Source: Ruminococcus sp. (GTDB taxonomy: Bacteria; Bacillota_A; Clostridia; Oscillospirales; Ruminococcaceae). From it: a stretch of 5,471 bases of DNA. The DNA lies in the NCBI GenBank assembly GCA_017418765.1, contig JAFOMV010000182.1, forward strand, positions 1-5,471, read 5' to 3'. The first letter of the stretch is position 1. Every line of letters starts with the position of its first letter. Shown here one piece after another: positions 1 to 5,308 of this stretch. Made by a program: the position numbers and the translations under genes. The notes beneath the pieces are model-generated. The model was not told the origin of the DNA. It did not search any database and saw only the letters and a list, made by a program, of their open reading frames with translations.

Positions 1-236
1 AGAAAGCTTTCGATGAAAAGGACTATGAGAATTACAGGATAATCGTCCATAGTATCAAGAGCACATCACTGACCATAGGCGCACAGGTCACCTCCGAACA
101 CGCTAAAAGTCTTGACTTCGCAGCCCGTGATAACGATATCGAGCTGATCAAAAAACGGCATGATTCGTTCATGGACGAATACATCGCAACTATCGACGGT
201 GTAGTGGCTGTGCTAAGCAATTATTTTGAAGAATAA
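1..236 (+). CDS. C-terminal part of an HPt (histidine phosphotransfer) domain protein, 5' truncated
   Basis: The reading frame is open from base 3 to the TAA at 234-236 and gives 77 residues; the start lies outside the window. The fragment contains V-H-S-I-K-S-T-S-L-T-I-G-A, which matches the HPt signature (phospho-accepting His, Lys three residues later, then a hydrophobic-Gly turn). The phospho-acceptor would be fragment residue 16 (codon 48-50) and the Lys residue 19. The rest is charged and helix-prone, as expected for the second half of the HPt four-helix bundle, and the protein ends in acidic residues just after it. HPt domains relay phosphate between response-regulator receivers in multistep phosphorelays. 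They often sit at the extreme C-terminus of large hybrid sensor kinases or receiver-HPt proteins, so this is probably the tail of such a protein. A strong terminator follows directly, so it is not cotranscribed with the transporter operon. The HPt assignment is fairly firm; the full architecture is unknown. Confidence 0.8.
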   Translation, partial: KAFDEKDYENYRIIVHSIKSTSLTIGAQVTSEHAKSLDFAARDNDIELIKKRHDSFMDEYIATIDGVVAVLSNYFEE

Positions 237-262
237 GACGGGCTGTGTGCCCGTCTTTTTTT
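237..262 (+). terminator. Rho-independent terminator of the HPt gene
   Basis: GACGGGC (237-243) and GCCCGTC (249-255) form a perfect 7-bp GC-rich stem around the loop TGTGT, followed by seven T (256-262). It begins immediately after the TAA of the HPt gene and separates that gene from the transporter operon. Confidence 0.93.
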
Positions 263-377
263 GCATAAATAAAGGTGCGGGCGCATATATATTACAGTAT
301 AAATGATTCCTTCGGGACAAGCGAGAGCAACTGATAAACATTGATGAAAATAACTATATGATATGTATATACAAATA

Positions 378-620
378 TTGCGAAATTGTTTTCGAAAGCA
401 ATACAACTTTGATGCAACAGAGCCTGCGATTTGTATTCTATTGAGATAATTAGCCAGAATTTGTCAAAATTATGACTAATATGAGTAGAAATGCAGCTTG
501 AGAGCCAAAAAACAACTATCATTTTTATGCACGTTGTTTAACAAAAGTTGCGATTGGCTAACTAATTATTGCGATTTGAGAGAAACGGCTAATTTGTTTT
601 ATCAAAATTTGCTGATTTCG
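378..620 (+). repeat. Dispersed short direct repeats related to TTGCGATTTG
   Basis: Five related copies lie upstream of the transporter promoter: TTGCGAAATTG (378-388), CTGCGATTTG (424-433), TTGCGATTGG (548-557), TTGCGATTTG (569-578) and TTGCTGATTTCG (609-620). The two best copies start exactly 21 bp apart, two helical turns, and the last begins 40 bp further on. A second short motif, GGCTAA, follows the third copy at 556-561 and recurs at 587-592, 31 bp later; its complement TTAGCC is at 450-455. Binding sites for a transcription factor are a reasonable inference, but AT-rich DNA produces look-alikes and the outer copies are degenerate. Confidence 0.45.
449..480. promoter_or_regulatory. 32-bp imperfect dyad, possible operator
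   Basis: Bases 449-480 are symmetric about 464.5, with 12 of 16 positions complementary. The outer arms are ATTAGCCA (449-456) and TGACTAAT (473-480), with one mismatch; the inner arms AATTT (458-462) and AAATT (467-471) are perfect. No T-tract follows, so it is not a terminator. Such symmetry suits a dimeric DNA-binding protein. It lies about 180 bp upstream of the -35 element, so any effect on the transporter would be from a distance. Confidence 0.4.
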
Positions 621-661
621 AGTTATTTTTTTTCAATTATTGCTTACTTTCTTTATAAGTA

Positions 662-690
662 TTCACAAAACGAGAATTAAATGATATAAT
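662..690 (+). promoter_or_regulatory. Sigma-A promoter of the transporter operon
   Basis: TTCACA (662-667, five of six matches to TTGACA) is followed by a 17-bp spacer and a perfect TATAAT (685-690). TG at 682-683 adds an extended -10 (TGnTATAAT). Transcription should start near 697, giving an untranslated leader of about 85 nt before the ATG at 782. On sequence alone this is a strong promoter, in keeping with a highly expressed binding protein. Confidence 0.85.
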
Positions 691-768
691 AATGTCATGA
701 AATATGTAGCAAAATTTAGCTATTTCGATGAAGACTAAAATCTAAATCAAAAGAAAACAATATTTTAT

Positions 769-773
769 GGAGG
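769..773 (+). promoter_or_regulatory. Ribosome-binding site that sets the solute-binding protein start
   Basis: GGAGG with an 8-nt spacer to the ATG at 782. It overlaps the in-frame ATG at 767, so that earlier ATG cannot be the start; translation from 782 also gives a clean lipoprotein signal peptide. Confidence 0.9.
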
Positions 774-781
774 TTGTACTT

Positions 782-2479
782 ATGAAAAAGATCAAGTCGA
801 TCGCCGCTCTGTCACTCGCAGTGATGATGATCTGCGGAATGGCATCGTGCGGCAACACCGAATCAAATGAAGGAGGCAATGATAAGCCCGCTACAAGCAC
901 AGGTGACGAGACGAAGTCCGGCGACGTAAAGGAATTTACAGCGTTCTTCGCAGTTCCCGGTAACGAGCTTGATGCAGGCAACAGAGTTCAGGAAGCTATA
1001 GCTGAGAAGATCGGCGCTAAGTGCGATATGAAGTGGCTGACAGGTCAGACCGCTGAAGAAGCTATCGGCGTTATGATCGCAGGCGGCGAGTATCCTGATT
1101 TCGTTGATGCATCTTCCGGTATGCAGAACATGGTCGATGCAGGCGGATTCATCGCTATCGATGAGCTGTGGGATAACTATCCTAACGTAAAGAACTTCTA
1201 CACAGAAGCTCAGTGGAACTCTATCAGAAATGAAGACGGCCACGTATACATCATTCCTCAGTTCGGTAACATCTGGGAGAAGGATACAGCTTGCATCCAC
1301 AACGATGAGGCTTTCTGGATCCAGACAAGAGTTCTGAAGGATCAGGGCTATCCTAAGATAGAGACACTTGATGAGTACTTTGACGTTATCGAGAAGTACA
1401 TCGAGGCTCACCCCACAATGGAGGATGGCACACCTAACATCGGTTATGAGATCCTCTGCGATGACTGGAGATACTTCTGCCTTGAGAATGCTCCTTTCTT
1501 CCTTGACGGTTATCCGAATGATGGTTGTATCATAGTTGACAGAGATTCTCACAAGGCTATCGACTACAATACAACACCTACAGCTAAGAGATATTTCCAG
1601 AAGCTGAATGAAGAGTACAAGAAGGGCATCATCGATCCTGAGTGCCTGACAATGAACTACGATACATATATCTCCAAGCTCTCCACAGGTAGAGTTTGCG
1701 GTATGGTTGACCAGCACTGGGACTTCAACGATGCTGAGCTGGCTATCAAGGCAGCAGGCAATCTTGATGACTGCACATATATCCCTGTTGGCGTAACTAT
1801 CGACAAGGGTATCGAAGAGCATTGGCACAGCGGTTCCGCACTGGACGTTTCCAACGGTGTTGGTATCACAACATCTTGTAAGGACCCTGAGGGCGCTATG
1901 CAGTTCCTGAACGATCTGCTCGATCCTGAGATCCTGACACTGCGTAACTGGGGTCAGGAAGGCATTGACTACAACGTAGGCGAAGATGGTCTGTTCACAC
2001 GTACAGATGAGATGAGAGCTAACTCTAACGATCAGGCTTACATCAATGCTAACCTTTGTCCTTATGCTTACTTCCCCAACTATGTTGGTATGGATCACGA
2101 CGGCATCAACGCTTGCAACGCTAACTATCAGGCAACTGAGTTCTATGATTCTCTGTCTGATGATGTTAAGGAGTGCTTCGATGCTTACGGCGTAAAGACA
2201 TACGTTGAGCTCTGCAACACAACTACCGAGAATTCTCCTTGGTATCCTATGTGGTCTTGGTCCAACGCTCTGACAACCGATTCCCCAGAGGGTAAGGTTT
2301 GGACAGAGATGGCTGACATCAAGCACACATATCTGCCTCAGGTAGTTAAGGCTGATGACTTCGATTCCGCTTGGGACGAGTACATGAAGGCTTACGAAGA
2401 TAAGATCGACATCGACACATTCCTGAATGCTGCTAACACAGAGATCCAGAGAAGAATCGATGTAGCAGAGGGTAAGTAA
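782..2479 (+). CDS. Extracellular solute-binding lipoprotein of a CUT1-type sugar ABC transporter (LplA/YtcQ-like)
   Basis: This 565-residue protein is predicted to bind an oligosaccharide outside the membrane and deliver it to the two permeases encoded downstream. Residues 1-22 are a lipoprotein signal peptide: a KKIK basic start, a hydrophobic stretch, and the lipobox M-A-S-C with the lipidated Cys at 23. A Gly/Asn/Thr/Ser-rich linker runs to about residue 48. The mature domain opens with FTAFFAVPGNE and carries G-G-E-Y-P-D-F (101-107) and G-G-F-I-A-I-D-E-L (121-129), both characteristic of family 1 binding proteins of the LplA group, which are long (roughly 500-570 aa). It is rich in Trp and Tyr, as is common where sugar rings stack. 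Codon choice looks strongly biased (Thr mostly ACA, for example), consistent with high expression. The substrate cannot be named from sequence; complex oligosaccharides from plant cell wall or mucin are plausible for this group. It is first in the operon and separated from the permeases by a structured spacer. Confidence 0.9.
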   Translation: MKKIKSIAALSLAVMMICGMASCGNTESNEGGNDKPATSTGDETKSGDVKEFTAFFAVPGNELDAGNRVQEAIAEKIGAKCDMKWLTGQTAEEAIGVMIAGGEYPDFVDASSGMQNMVDAGGFIAIDELWDNYPNVKNFYTEAQWNSIRNEDGHVYIIPQFGNIWEKDTACIHNDEAFWIQTRVLKDQGYPKIETLDEYFDVIEKYIEAHPTMEDGTPNIGYEILCDDWRYFCLENAPFFLDGYPNDGCIIVDRDSHKAIDYNTTPTAKRYFQKLNEEYKKGIIDPECLTMNYDTYISKLSTGRVCGMVDQHWDFNDAELAIKAAGNLDDCTYIPVGVTIDKGIEEHWHSGSALDVSNGVGITTSCKDPEGAMQFLNDLLDPEILTLRNWGQEGIDYNVGEDGLFTRTDEMRANSNDQAYINANLCPYAYFPNYVGMDHDGINACNANYQATEFYDSLSDDVKECFDAYGVKTYVELCNTTTENSPWYPMWSWSNALTTDSPEGKVWTEMADIKHTYLPQVVKADDFDSAWDEYMKAYEDKIDIDTFLNAANTEIQRRIDVAEGK

Positions 2480-2501
2480 TTACTTAAACTTACGAAATAA
2501 A

Positions 2502-2515
2502 CCGGAAATTTCCGG
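2502..2515. repeat. Perfect 14-bp palindrome in the binding protein 3' region
   Basis: CCGGAAATTTCCGG is a perfect palindrome 22 nt after the binding-protein stop codon. In RNA it could form a 5-bp CCGGA/UCCGG stem with an AAUU loop; in DNA it could be a dimer binding site. No T-tract follows, so it is not a terminator alone. It may help protect the upstream mRNA together with the next hairpin. Confidence 0.6.
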
Positions 2516-2525
2516 ACATGATTAT

Positions 2526-2570
2526 CTGTTAGCCGCTCCCCGTAAAGGGAGCGGCATACAGGTATTTTTT
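2526..2570 (+). terminator. Terminator-like hairpin between binding protein and permease genes (partial terminator / mRNA stabiliser)
   Basis: GCCGCTCCC (2532-2540) pairs perfectly with GGGAGCGGC (2547-2555) around the loop CGTAAA. The stem can be lengthened by CTGT (2526-2529) with ACAG (2558-2561) across a 2x2 mismatch. Six T follow at 2565-2570. Since the permeases downstream have no visible promoter of their own, the hairpin most likely terminates only part of the transcription and blocks 3' exonucleases. That is the usual way binding-protein genes come to exceed their permeases in expression. Confidence 0.8.
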
Positions 2571-2587
2571 AAGCAAAACGCTTTTTT
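2571..2587 (+). terminator. Second small hairpin with T-tract
   Basis: AAGC (2571-2574) and GCTT (2580-2583) flank AAAAC, and a T-run covers 2582-2587. The four-pair stem is weak alone, but it lies directly behind the larger hairpin and its T-tract. The pair may act as a tandem leaky terminator; the small hairpin could also be chance. Confidence 0.35.
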
Positions 2588-2599
2588 ATGAGGAAAACG

Positions 2600-2657
2600 A
2601 TCCCCTGTTGCCCTCGGTAAAGACGAATAAAGCTCTTTAGTGAGGGAAATAGGGGAT
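2600..2657 (+). ncRNA. Long three-tier RNA stem in the permease leader (putative cis-regulatory element)
   Basis: Three nested pairings share one axis: ATCCCCT (2600-2606) with AGGGGAT (2651-2657), CCCTC (2611-2615) with GAGGG (2642-2646), and TAAAGA (2618-2623) with TCTTTA (2634-2639). All 18 pairs are Watson-Crick. They are separated by a 4x4 and a 2x2 internal loop and capped by a 10-nt loop (2624-2633). No T-run follows, so it is not a terminator. It ends 13 nt before the ribosome site of the first permease, where it could affect translation, RNA processing or stability. It matches no riboswitch class I know. Confidence 0.6.
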
Positions 2658-2680
2658 TTCTCATCATCTCGGAGGTGCAA
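2608..2680 (+). promoter_or_regulatory. Alternative pairing able to hide the permease ribosome-binding site
   Basis: TTGCCCTC (2608-2615) is complementary to GAGG-T-GCAA (2672-2680) apart from one bulged T, and the GAGG is part of the Shine-Dalgarno sequence of the first permease. The same CCCTC is the middle arm of the long stem at 2600-2657, so the two structures exclude each other: with the stem formed the ribosome site is free, and with the alternative formed it is blocked. The complementarity is seen directly; a regulatory switch is inference. Confidence 0.35.
2671..2677 (+). promoter_or_regulatory. Ribosome-binding site that sets the first permease start
   Basis: GGAGGTG lies 10 nt before the ATG at 2688. 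A longer in-frame start (GTG at 2640) would fall inside the RNA stem and turn this site into coding sequence, so the ATG at 2688 is preferred. Confidence 0.85.
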
Positions 2681-2687
2681 AATTATA

Positions 2688-3611
2688 ATGTTTAAGCGTG
2701 ATCCGGACTTCGGTAAGAAGCTGAAAAACCAGAAAGCTCTTATCTTTATGTCCATCCCTTTTGTGATCTATGTCATCATATTCAACTATGTGCCGCTGGT
2801 AGGCTGGCTCATGGCGTTCCAGAACTATAAGCCTAAGAATGGCCTTTTCCATTCAGAGTTTATCGGTCTTGAAAAGTTCAAGTTCCTTTTCAGAAATGTC
2901 GACTTTATACATGACGTAAGAAATACCCTGGCAATGGGTGTTATAAACCTTGTGCTCAGTACAGTTGCGGCTATCGTGTTCGCTATACTGCTGAATGAGC
3001 TGAGAGGTGTTATCGGTAAGAAGTTCGTACAGACTATCTCTTACCTGCCTCACTTCTTGTCCATGGTCATCCTGACAGGTATCGTTTTCGACGTACTTTC
3101 TATGGAAAACGGTATGGTAAACAGATTCCTGATGACTATCGGATTTATCGACAAGCCTGTACAGTGGCTTGCTGAACCTAAGTATTTCTGGTGGATAGTT
3201 GCTTTCGCAAACCTGTGGAAAGAAACAGGTTGGAACAGTATCATCTATCTGGCAGCGATCACATCTATCAATACAGACCTTTATGAAGCAGCTTCCATCG
3301 ATGGTGCAGGCAGACTCAAGAGGATCTGGCATATCACACTGCCCGGTCTGAAGCCTACCATCCTGATCCTGCTCATCATGAATGTTGGTAATGTACTTAA
3401 CGTTGGTTTCGAGCTCCAGTACCTGCTGGGTAACGACCTTGTAAAGAGCGTTTCTGAGACTATCGATATCTACGTACTGAACTGGGGTATCAGCCGTGGC
3501 GACTACTCGCTTGGTACAGCAGCCGGTATTTTCAAGAGCGTTGTAAGTATCATACTCATAATCATTGCGAACAAGACCGCAAAGGCTATGGGCGAAGAAA
3601 GCTTGTACTAA
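2688..3611 (+). CDS. CUT1 sugar ABC transporter permease, LplB-like
   Basis: This 307-residue integral membrane protein would form one half of the transport channel. Six membrane segments can be read at about 18-43, 80-103, 117-138, 166-191, 222-245 and 273-295. The cytoplasmic coupling loop carries the permease EAA motif: E-A-A-S-I-D-G-A-G from residue 200, ending I-T-L-P at 216-219, where the ATPase docks. The N-terminal N-Y-V-P-L-V-G-W-L-M-A-F-Q-N-Y-K-P and the C-terminal G-I-S-R-G-D-Y-S-L-G-T-A-A-G-I-F-K-S-V are characteristic of the LplB/YtcP-partner group (COG4209 as I know it). Length is normal for the family. The next gene starts 12 bp after its stop, with the ribosome site overlapping the TAA, so the two permeases are translationally close. 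No promoter is visible between it and the binding protein, so it should be transcribed by readthrough of the spacer hairpins. Substrate unknown. Confidence 0.93.
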   Translation: MFKRDPDFGKKLKNQKALIFMSIPFVIYVIIFNYVPLVGWLMAFQNYKPKNGLFHSEFIGLEKFKFLFRNVDFIHDVRNTLAMGVINLVLSTVAAIVFAILLNELRGVIGKKFVQTISYLPHFLSMVILTGIVFDVLSMENGMVNRFLMTIGFIDKPVQWLAEPKYFWWIVAFANLWKETGWNSIIYLAAITSINTDLYEAASIDGAGRLKRIWHITLPGLKPTILILLIMNVGNVLNVGFELQYLLGNDLVKSVSETIDIYVLNWGISRGDYSLGTAAGIFKSVVSIILIIIANKTAKAMGEESLY

Positions 3612-3616
3612 GGAGG
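3610..3616 (+). promoter_or_regulatory. Ribosome-binding site of the second permease, overlapping the upstream stop codon
   Basis: AAGGAGG shares its first two A with the TAA of the first permease and sits 7 nt before the ATG at 3624. This points to coupled translation and equal amounts of the two permeases, and favours the first Met over the in-frame Met at codon 21. Confidence 0.88.
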
Positions 3617-3623
3617 TTGTTTT

Positions 3624-4565
3624 ATGGCAGATTTCAATTTAAAAGAAAAAGCCTCCGCTAACAAGATCGTCAGAGGCGGTATCATGAGCAGACGTACAAA
3701 GGGTGATATAATCTTTGATACCATCAACACGATATTCATGGTGATCTTCACGATCATTATCCTGTATCCTTTGCTCAACATGGTAGCAGTATCATTCAAT
3801 GATGGTCTGGATGCGCTGAAGGGCGGCATCTATCTGTGGCCCAGAATTTTCACAACTAAGAACTATTCAACAGTTCTCAGCATGAAGAATATGGGTAACG
3901 CAGTAAGGACCAGTGTTCTGAGAACAGTTATCGGTACACTGTCCGCAACATTCGTAACAGCACTGCTGGCTTACATTCTCAGCCGTAAGGATTTCCTGTT
4001 CAAGAAGTCCCTCTCACTGCTGTATGTTGTAACCATGTACGTAAACGGCGGTCTGATCCCTGTGTTCCTGGTTTACAAGTCACTGGGTCTGACCAATAAC
4101 TTCCTGGTATACGTTCTGCCCGGTATGGTACCTGCATTCAGTATGCTGGTTCTGCGTACCTACATGAACGGACTGCCTGACAGCCTTGCAGAGTCTGCAA
4201 TGATCGACGGTGCAGGTCACTTCACGATCTTCTTCCGTATCATTCTTCCTCTCTGTATGCCTGTTATCGCAACAGTTGCACTGTTCACCGCTGTTGGTCA
4301 GTGGAACTCCTGGTTCGATGTAATGATCTATAACAGAATGAGCGACAACCTCACAACTCTTCAGTATGAGCTGATGAAGCTGCTGAGCTCCGTTACAAAC
4401 CAGAAGTCTAACTCGGAAGTTATGAAGAATGCAACAGGTACAGTTACTCCTACATCTGTAAGAGCTGCTGCTACAGTTGTTACATCACTTCCTATCATTA
4501 TCCTGTATCCCTTCCTTCAGAGATACTTCGTTGCCGGTCTTACAATCGGTGGTGTTAAGGAATAA
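3624..4565 (+). CDS. CUT1 sugar ABC transporter permease, YtcP/LplC-like
   Basis: This 313-residue protein is the second half of the permease heterodimer. A cytoplasmic N-terminus of about 33 residues is followed by membrane segments near 34-56, 98-119, 130-152, 159-180, 210-228 and 284-305. The EAA-type coupling motif reads L-A-E-S-A-M-I-D-G-A-G from residue 188, ending I-I-L-P at 206-209; Ser in place of the first Ala is a common variant. Family hallmarks include Y-P-L-L-N-M-V-A-V-S-F-N-D near TM1, N-G-G-L-I-P-V-F-L-V in TM3, G-Q-W-N-S-W-F-D after TM5, and the C-terminal Y-F-V-A-G-L-T-I-G-G-V-K. The reading frame ends with tandem TAA codons, then a strong terminator, so the operon stops here. 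No ATP-binding subunit is encoded, as is usual for Lpl/Ytc systems, which share a general ATPase (MsmX type) encoded elsewhere. Confidence 0.93.
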   Translation: MADFNLKEKASANKIVRGGIMSRRTKGDIIFDTINTIFMVIFTIIILYPLLNMVAVSFNDGLDALKGGIYLWPRIFTTKNYSTVLSMKNMGNAVRTSVLRTVIGTLSATFVTALLAYILSRKDFLFKKSLSLLYVVTMYVNGGLIPVFLVYKSLGLTNNFLVYVLPGMVPAFSMLVLRTYMNGLPDSLAESAMIDGAGHFTIFFRIILPLCMPVIATVALFTAVGQWNSWFDVMIYNRMSDNLTTLQYELMKLLSSVTNQKSNSEVMKNATGTVTPTSVRAAATVVTSLPIIILYPFLQRYFVAGLTIGGVKE

Positions 4566-4575
4566 TAAAAAATAT

Positions 4576-4605
4576 CGCCTGCGGATCATTCCGCAGGCGT
4601 TTTTT
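4576..4605. terminator. Terminator between convergent genes, probably bidirectional
   Basis: CGCCTGCGG (4576-4584) pairs perfectly with CCGCAGGCG (4591-4599) around ATCATT, followed by six T (4600-4605) on the plus strand. Read from the minus strand the same stem is followed by ATA and then six T (complement of 4567-4572). It can therefore end both the transporter operon and the minus-strand gene whose stop lies at 4618-4620. Confidence 0.93.
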
Positions 4606-4617
4606 GTATATATGCGC

Positions 4618-5181
4618 TTATTTTAGAAATACCTCATGAAGTCTGTAGATCACAAAATCTCCCTCTTCCAGTGTCAGCGGAGGGTGCGTCAGCTTGAACT
4701 GTTCTCGTGCAGCTATGTATTCTTCGATCTCTTCTCTTGTCTGAAAGAGCCCGTACTTGTTCAGCTTAAACTGAGTAAAAACAAAGGGTATCTCATTGTA
4801 AACAGCCGAATAATTGTCACCCGATGTATAAGCATAGTCGTACCCTAAGAATATCTTTTCAAGGTCGGGACATTCAAACTTCGGTTCGGGCACATCTGTT
4901 TCACACAGCAGCATCCTGTACTTTATCTTGAGCTTTTCAGCTTCCCTGACATATTGGTATATGTAGTCCATATCATTGCAGGCAGCTATCCGGCTATGCT
5001 TTTGTATATTCCAATAGGTCTTGCCGATATTCTCATCATAGTATGCTTCAAAGCTGTCGGATACATCCTCACGAAAATTCAGGAACCAGTTCTGAGCAGT
5101 TTTGTCGCTTGCTCCGCTGCCATCTATCCCTCTGTAGGGACTATCTTTATATTCCTGCACGATAATGCCGTTTGTTATCAT
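4618..5181 (-). CDS. Hypothetical soluble protein, 187 aa, family not recognised
   Basis: I do not recognise this protein. It starts at the ATG complementary to 5179-5181, behind AGGAG with a 5-nt spacer; a longer version from an in-frame TTG at 5220 lacks such support. It has no signal peptide and no membrane segment, so it should be cytoplasmic. It is acidic and rich in Tyr, Glu and Asp, with three Cys (68, 93, 104). Visible landmarks are an aromatic N-terminal half (A-Q-N-W-F-L-N-F near 29-36, K-T-Y-W-N-I near 54-59), a charged helix around 72-90, and L-G-Y-D-Y-A-Y-T-S-G-D-N-Y-S-A-V-Y at 112-128. A predicted helix (E-E-I-E-E-Y-I-A-A-R-E) and P-P-L-T-L-E-E-G-D lie near the C-terminus. The composition resembles small stand-alone proteins of the immunity or SUKH kind, but no diagnostic motif supports that. 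It converges with the transporter operon and probably shares its terminator; no functional link is visible. Confidence 0.8.
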   Translation of the reverse strand: MITNGIIVQEYKDSPYRGIDGSGASDKTAQNWFLNFREDVSDSFEAYYDENIGKTYWNIQKHSRIAACNDMDYIYQYVREAEKLKIKYRMLLCETDVPEPKFECPDLEKIFLGYDYAYTSGDNYSAVYNEIPFVFTQFKLNKYGLFQTREEIEEYIAAREQFKLTHPPLTLEEGDFVIYRLHEVFLK

Positions 5182-5186
5182 GTTAT

Positions 5187-5191
5187 CTCCT
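5187..5191 (-). promoter_or_regulatory. Ribosome-binding site that sets the 187-aa protein start
   Basis: On the minus strand AGGAG is followed by ATAAC and the ATG. This is the only good ribosome site near the 5' end of the frame, so it decides against the TTG 13 codons upstream. Confidence 0.8.
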
Positions 5192-5236
5192 ATCCCTTGT
5201 TCTGTAAGCGTCAATTTCAAGGTCGAAAAGTATAAA

Positions 5237-5276
5237 AGCCATAGTTCCCCTGAATTATTATCGGTATACTATGGCT
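5237..5276 (-). terminator. Inverted repeat in the minus-strand intergenic gap, possible weak terminator or operator
   Basis: AGCCATAG (5237-5244) and CTATGGCT (5269-5276) are perfect 8-bp inverted repeats around a 24-nt loop. On the minus strand the hairpin lies 32 nt beyond the stop of the phosphatase gene and is followed by TTTATACTTTT, a broken T-tract, so weak termination is possible. The same tract contains TATACT (5229-5234), a fair -10 for the 187-aa protein gene, though no good -35 stands upstream. The repeat could therefore also be an operator at that promoter. Confidence 0.45.
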
Positions 5277-5308
5277 AAAATTATCTTTATCTGTTTGCAG
5301 AAAAAATC

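Larger units (their letters stand above)
263..661. other. AT-rich intergenic region without a credible gene
   Basis: About 400 bases between the HPt terminator and the transporter promoter. Short open frames exist on both strands (for example plus 498-680 from a TTG, minus 292-522), but none has a good ribosome site or a recognisable product. The stretch contains a 32-bp imperfect dyad (449-480), a small palindrome TTGTTTAACAA (534-544), the palindrome TTTCGAAA (390-397) inside an ATTGC/GCAAT inverted pair (377-381 and 398-402), and several copies of TTGCGATTTG-like and GGCTAA motifs. It is unusually long for a Firmicute promoter region, which suggests upstream regulator binding or an unrecognised RNA. 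I see no tRNA, rRNA or known riboswitch. Confidence 0.6.

Noticed and set aside
292..522. 76-codon minus-strand frame, plus the overlapping frame at 221-406
   Set aside because: No ribosome site, no recognisable product, and the second one runs across the HPt terminator.
498..680. 60-codon plus-strand frame with a hydrophobic stretch
   Set aside because: It starts at a TTG without a ribosome site, overlaps the repeat motifs and runs into the promoter; kept only as a remote possibility.
767..781. ATG at 767 as start of the solute-binding protein
   Set aside because: It overlaps the GGAGG that serves the ATG at 782 and would add residues before a typical KKIK signal peptide start.
863..2326. 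A 487-codon open frame on the minus strand opposite the solute-binding protein gene
   Set aside because: It lies wholly antisense to a well-supported lipoprotein gene, its translation is Cys/Val/Ile-rich with no domain, and such frames arise from the strong codon bias of the plus-strand gene.
2571..2587. Catabolite-repression (cre) site around AAAACGCTTTT
   Set aside because: Only the central CG and the flanking A/T agree; the outer TG and CA bases of the cre consensus are missing.
2640..2687. GTG at 2640 as start of the first permease
   Set aside because: It lies within the long RNA stem, has no ribosome site, and would turn the clear GGAGGTG into coding sequence; LplB-like proteins fit the ATG at 2688.
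4954..5235. 93-codon plus-strand frame opposite the 187-aa protein
   Set aside because: It is antisense to a frame with a clear ATG and ribosome site; the hydrophobic translation is a typical shadow.
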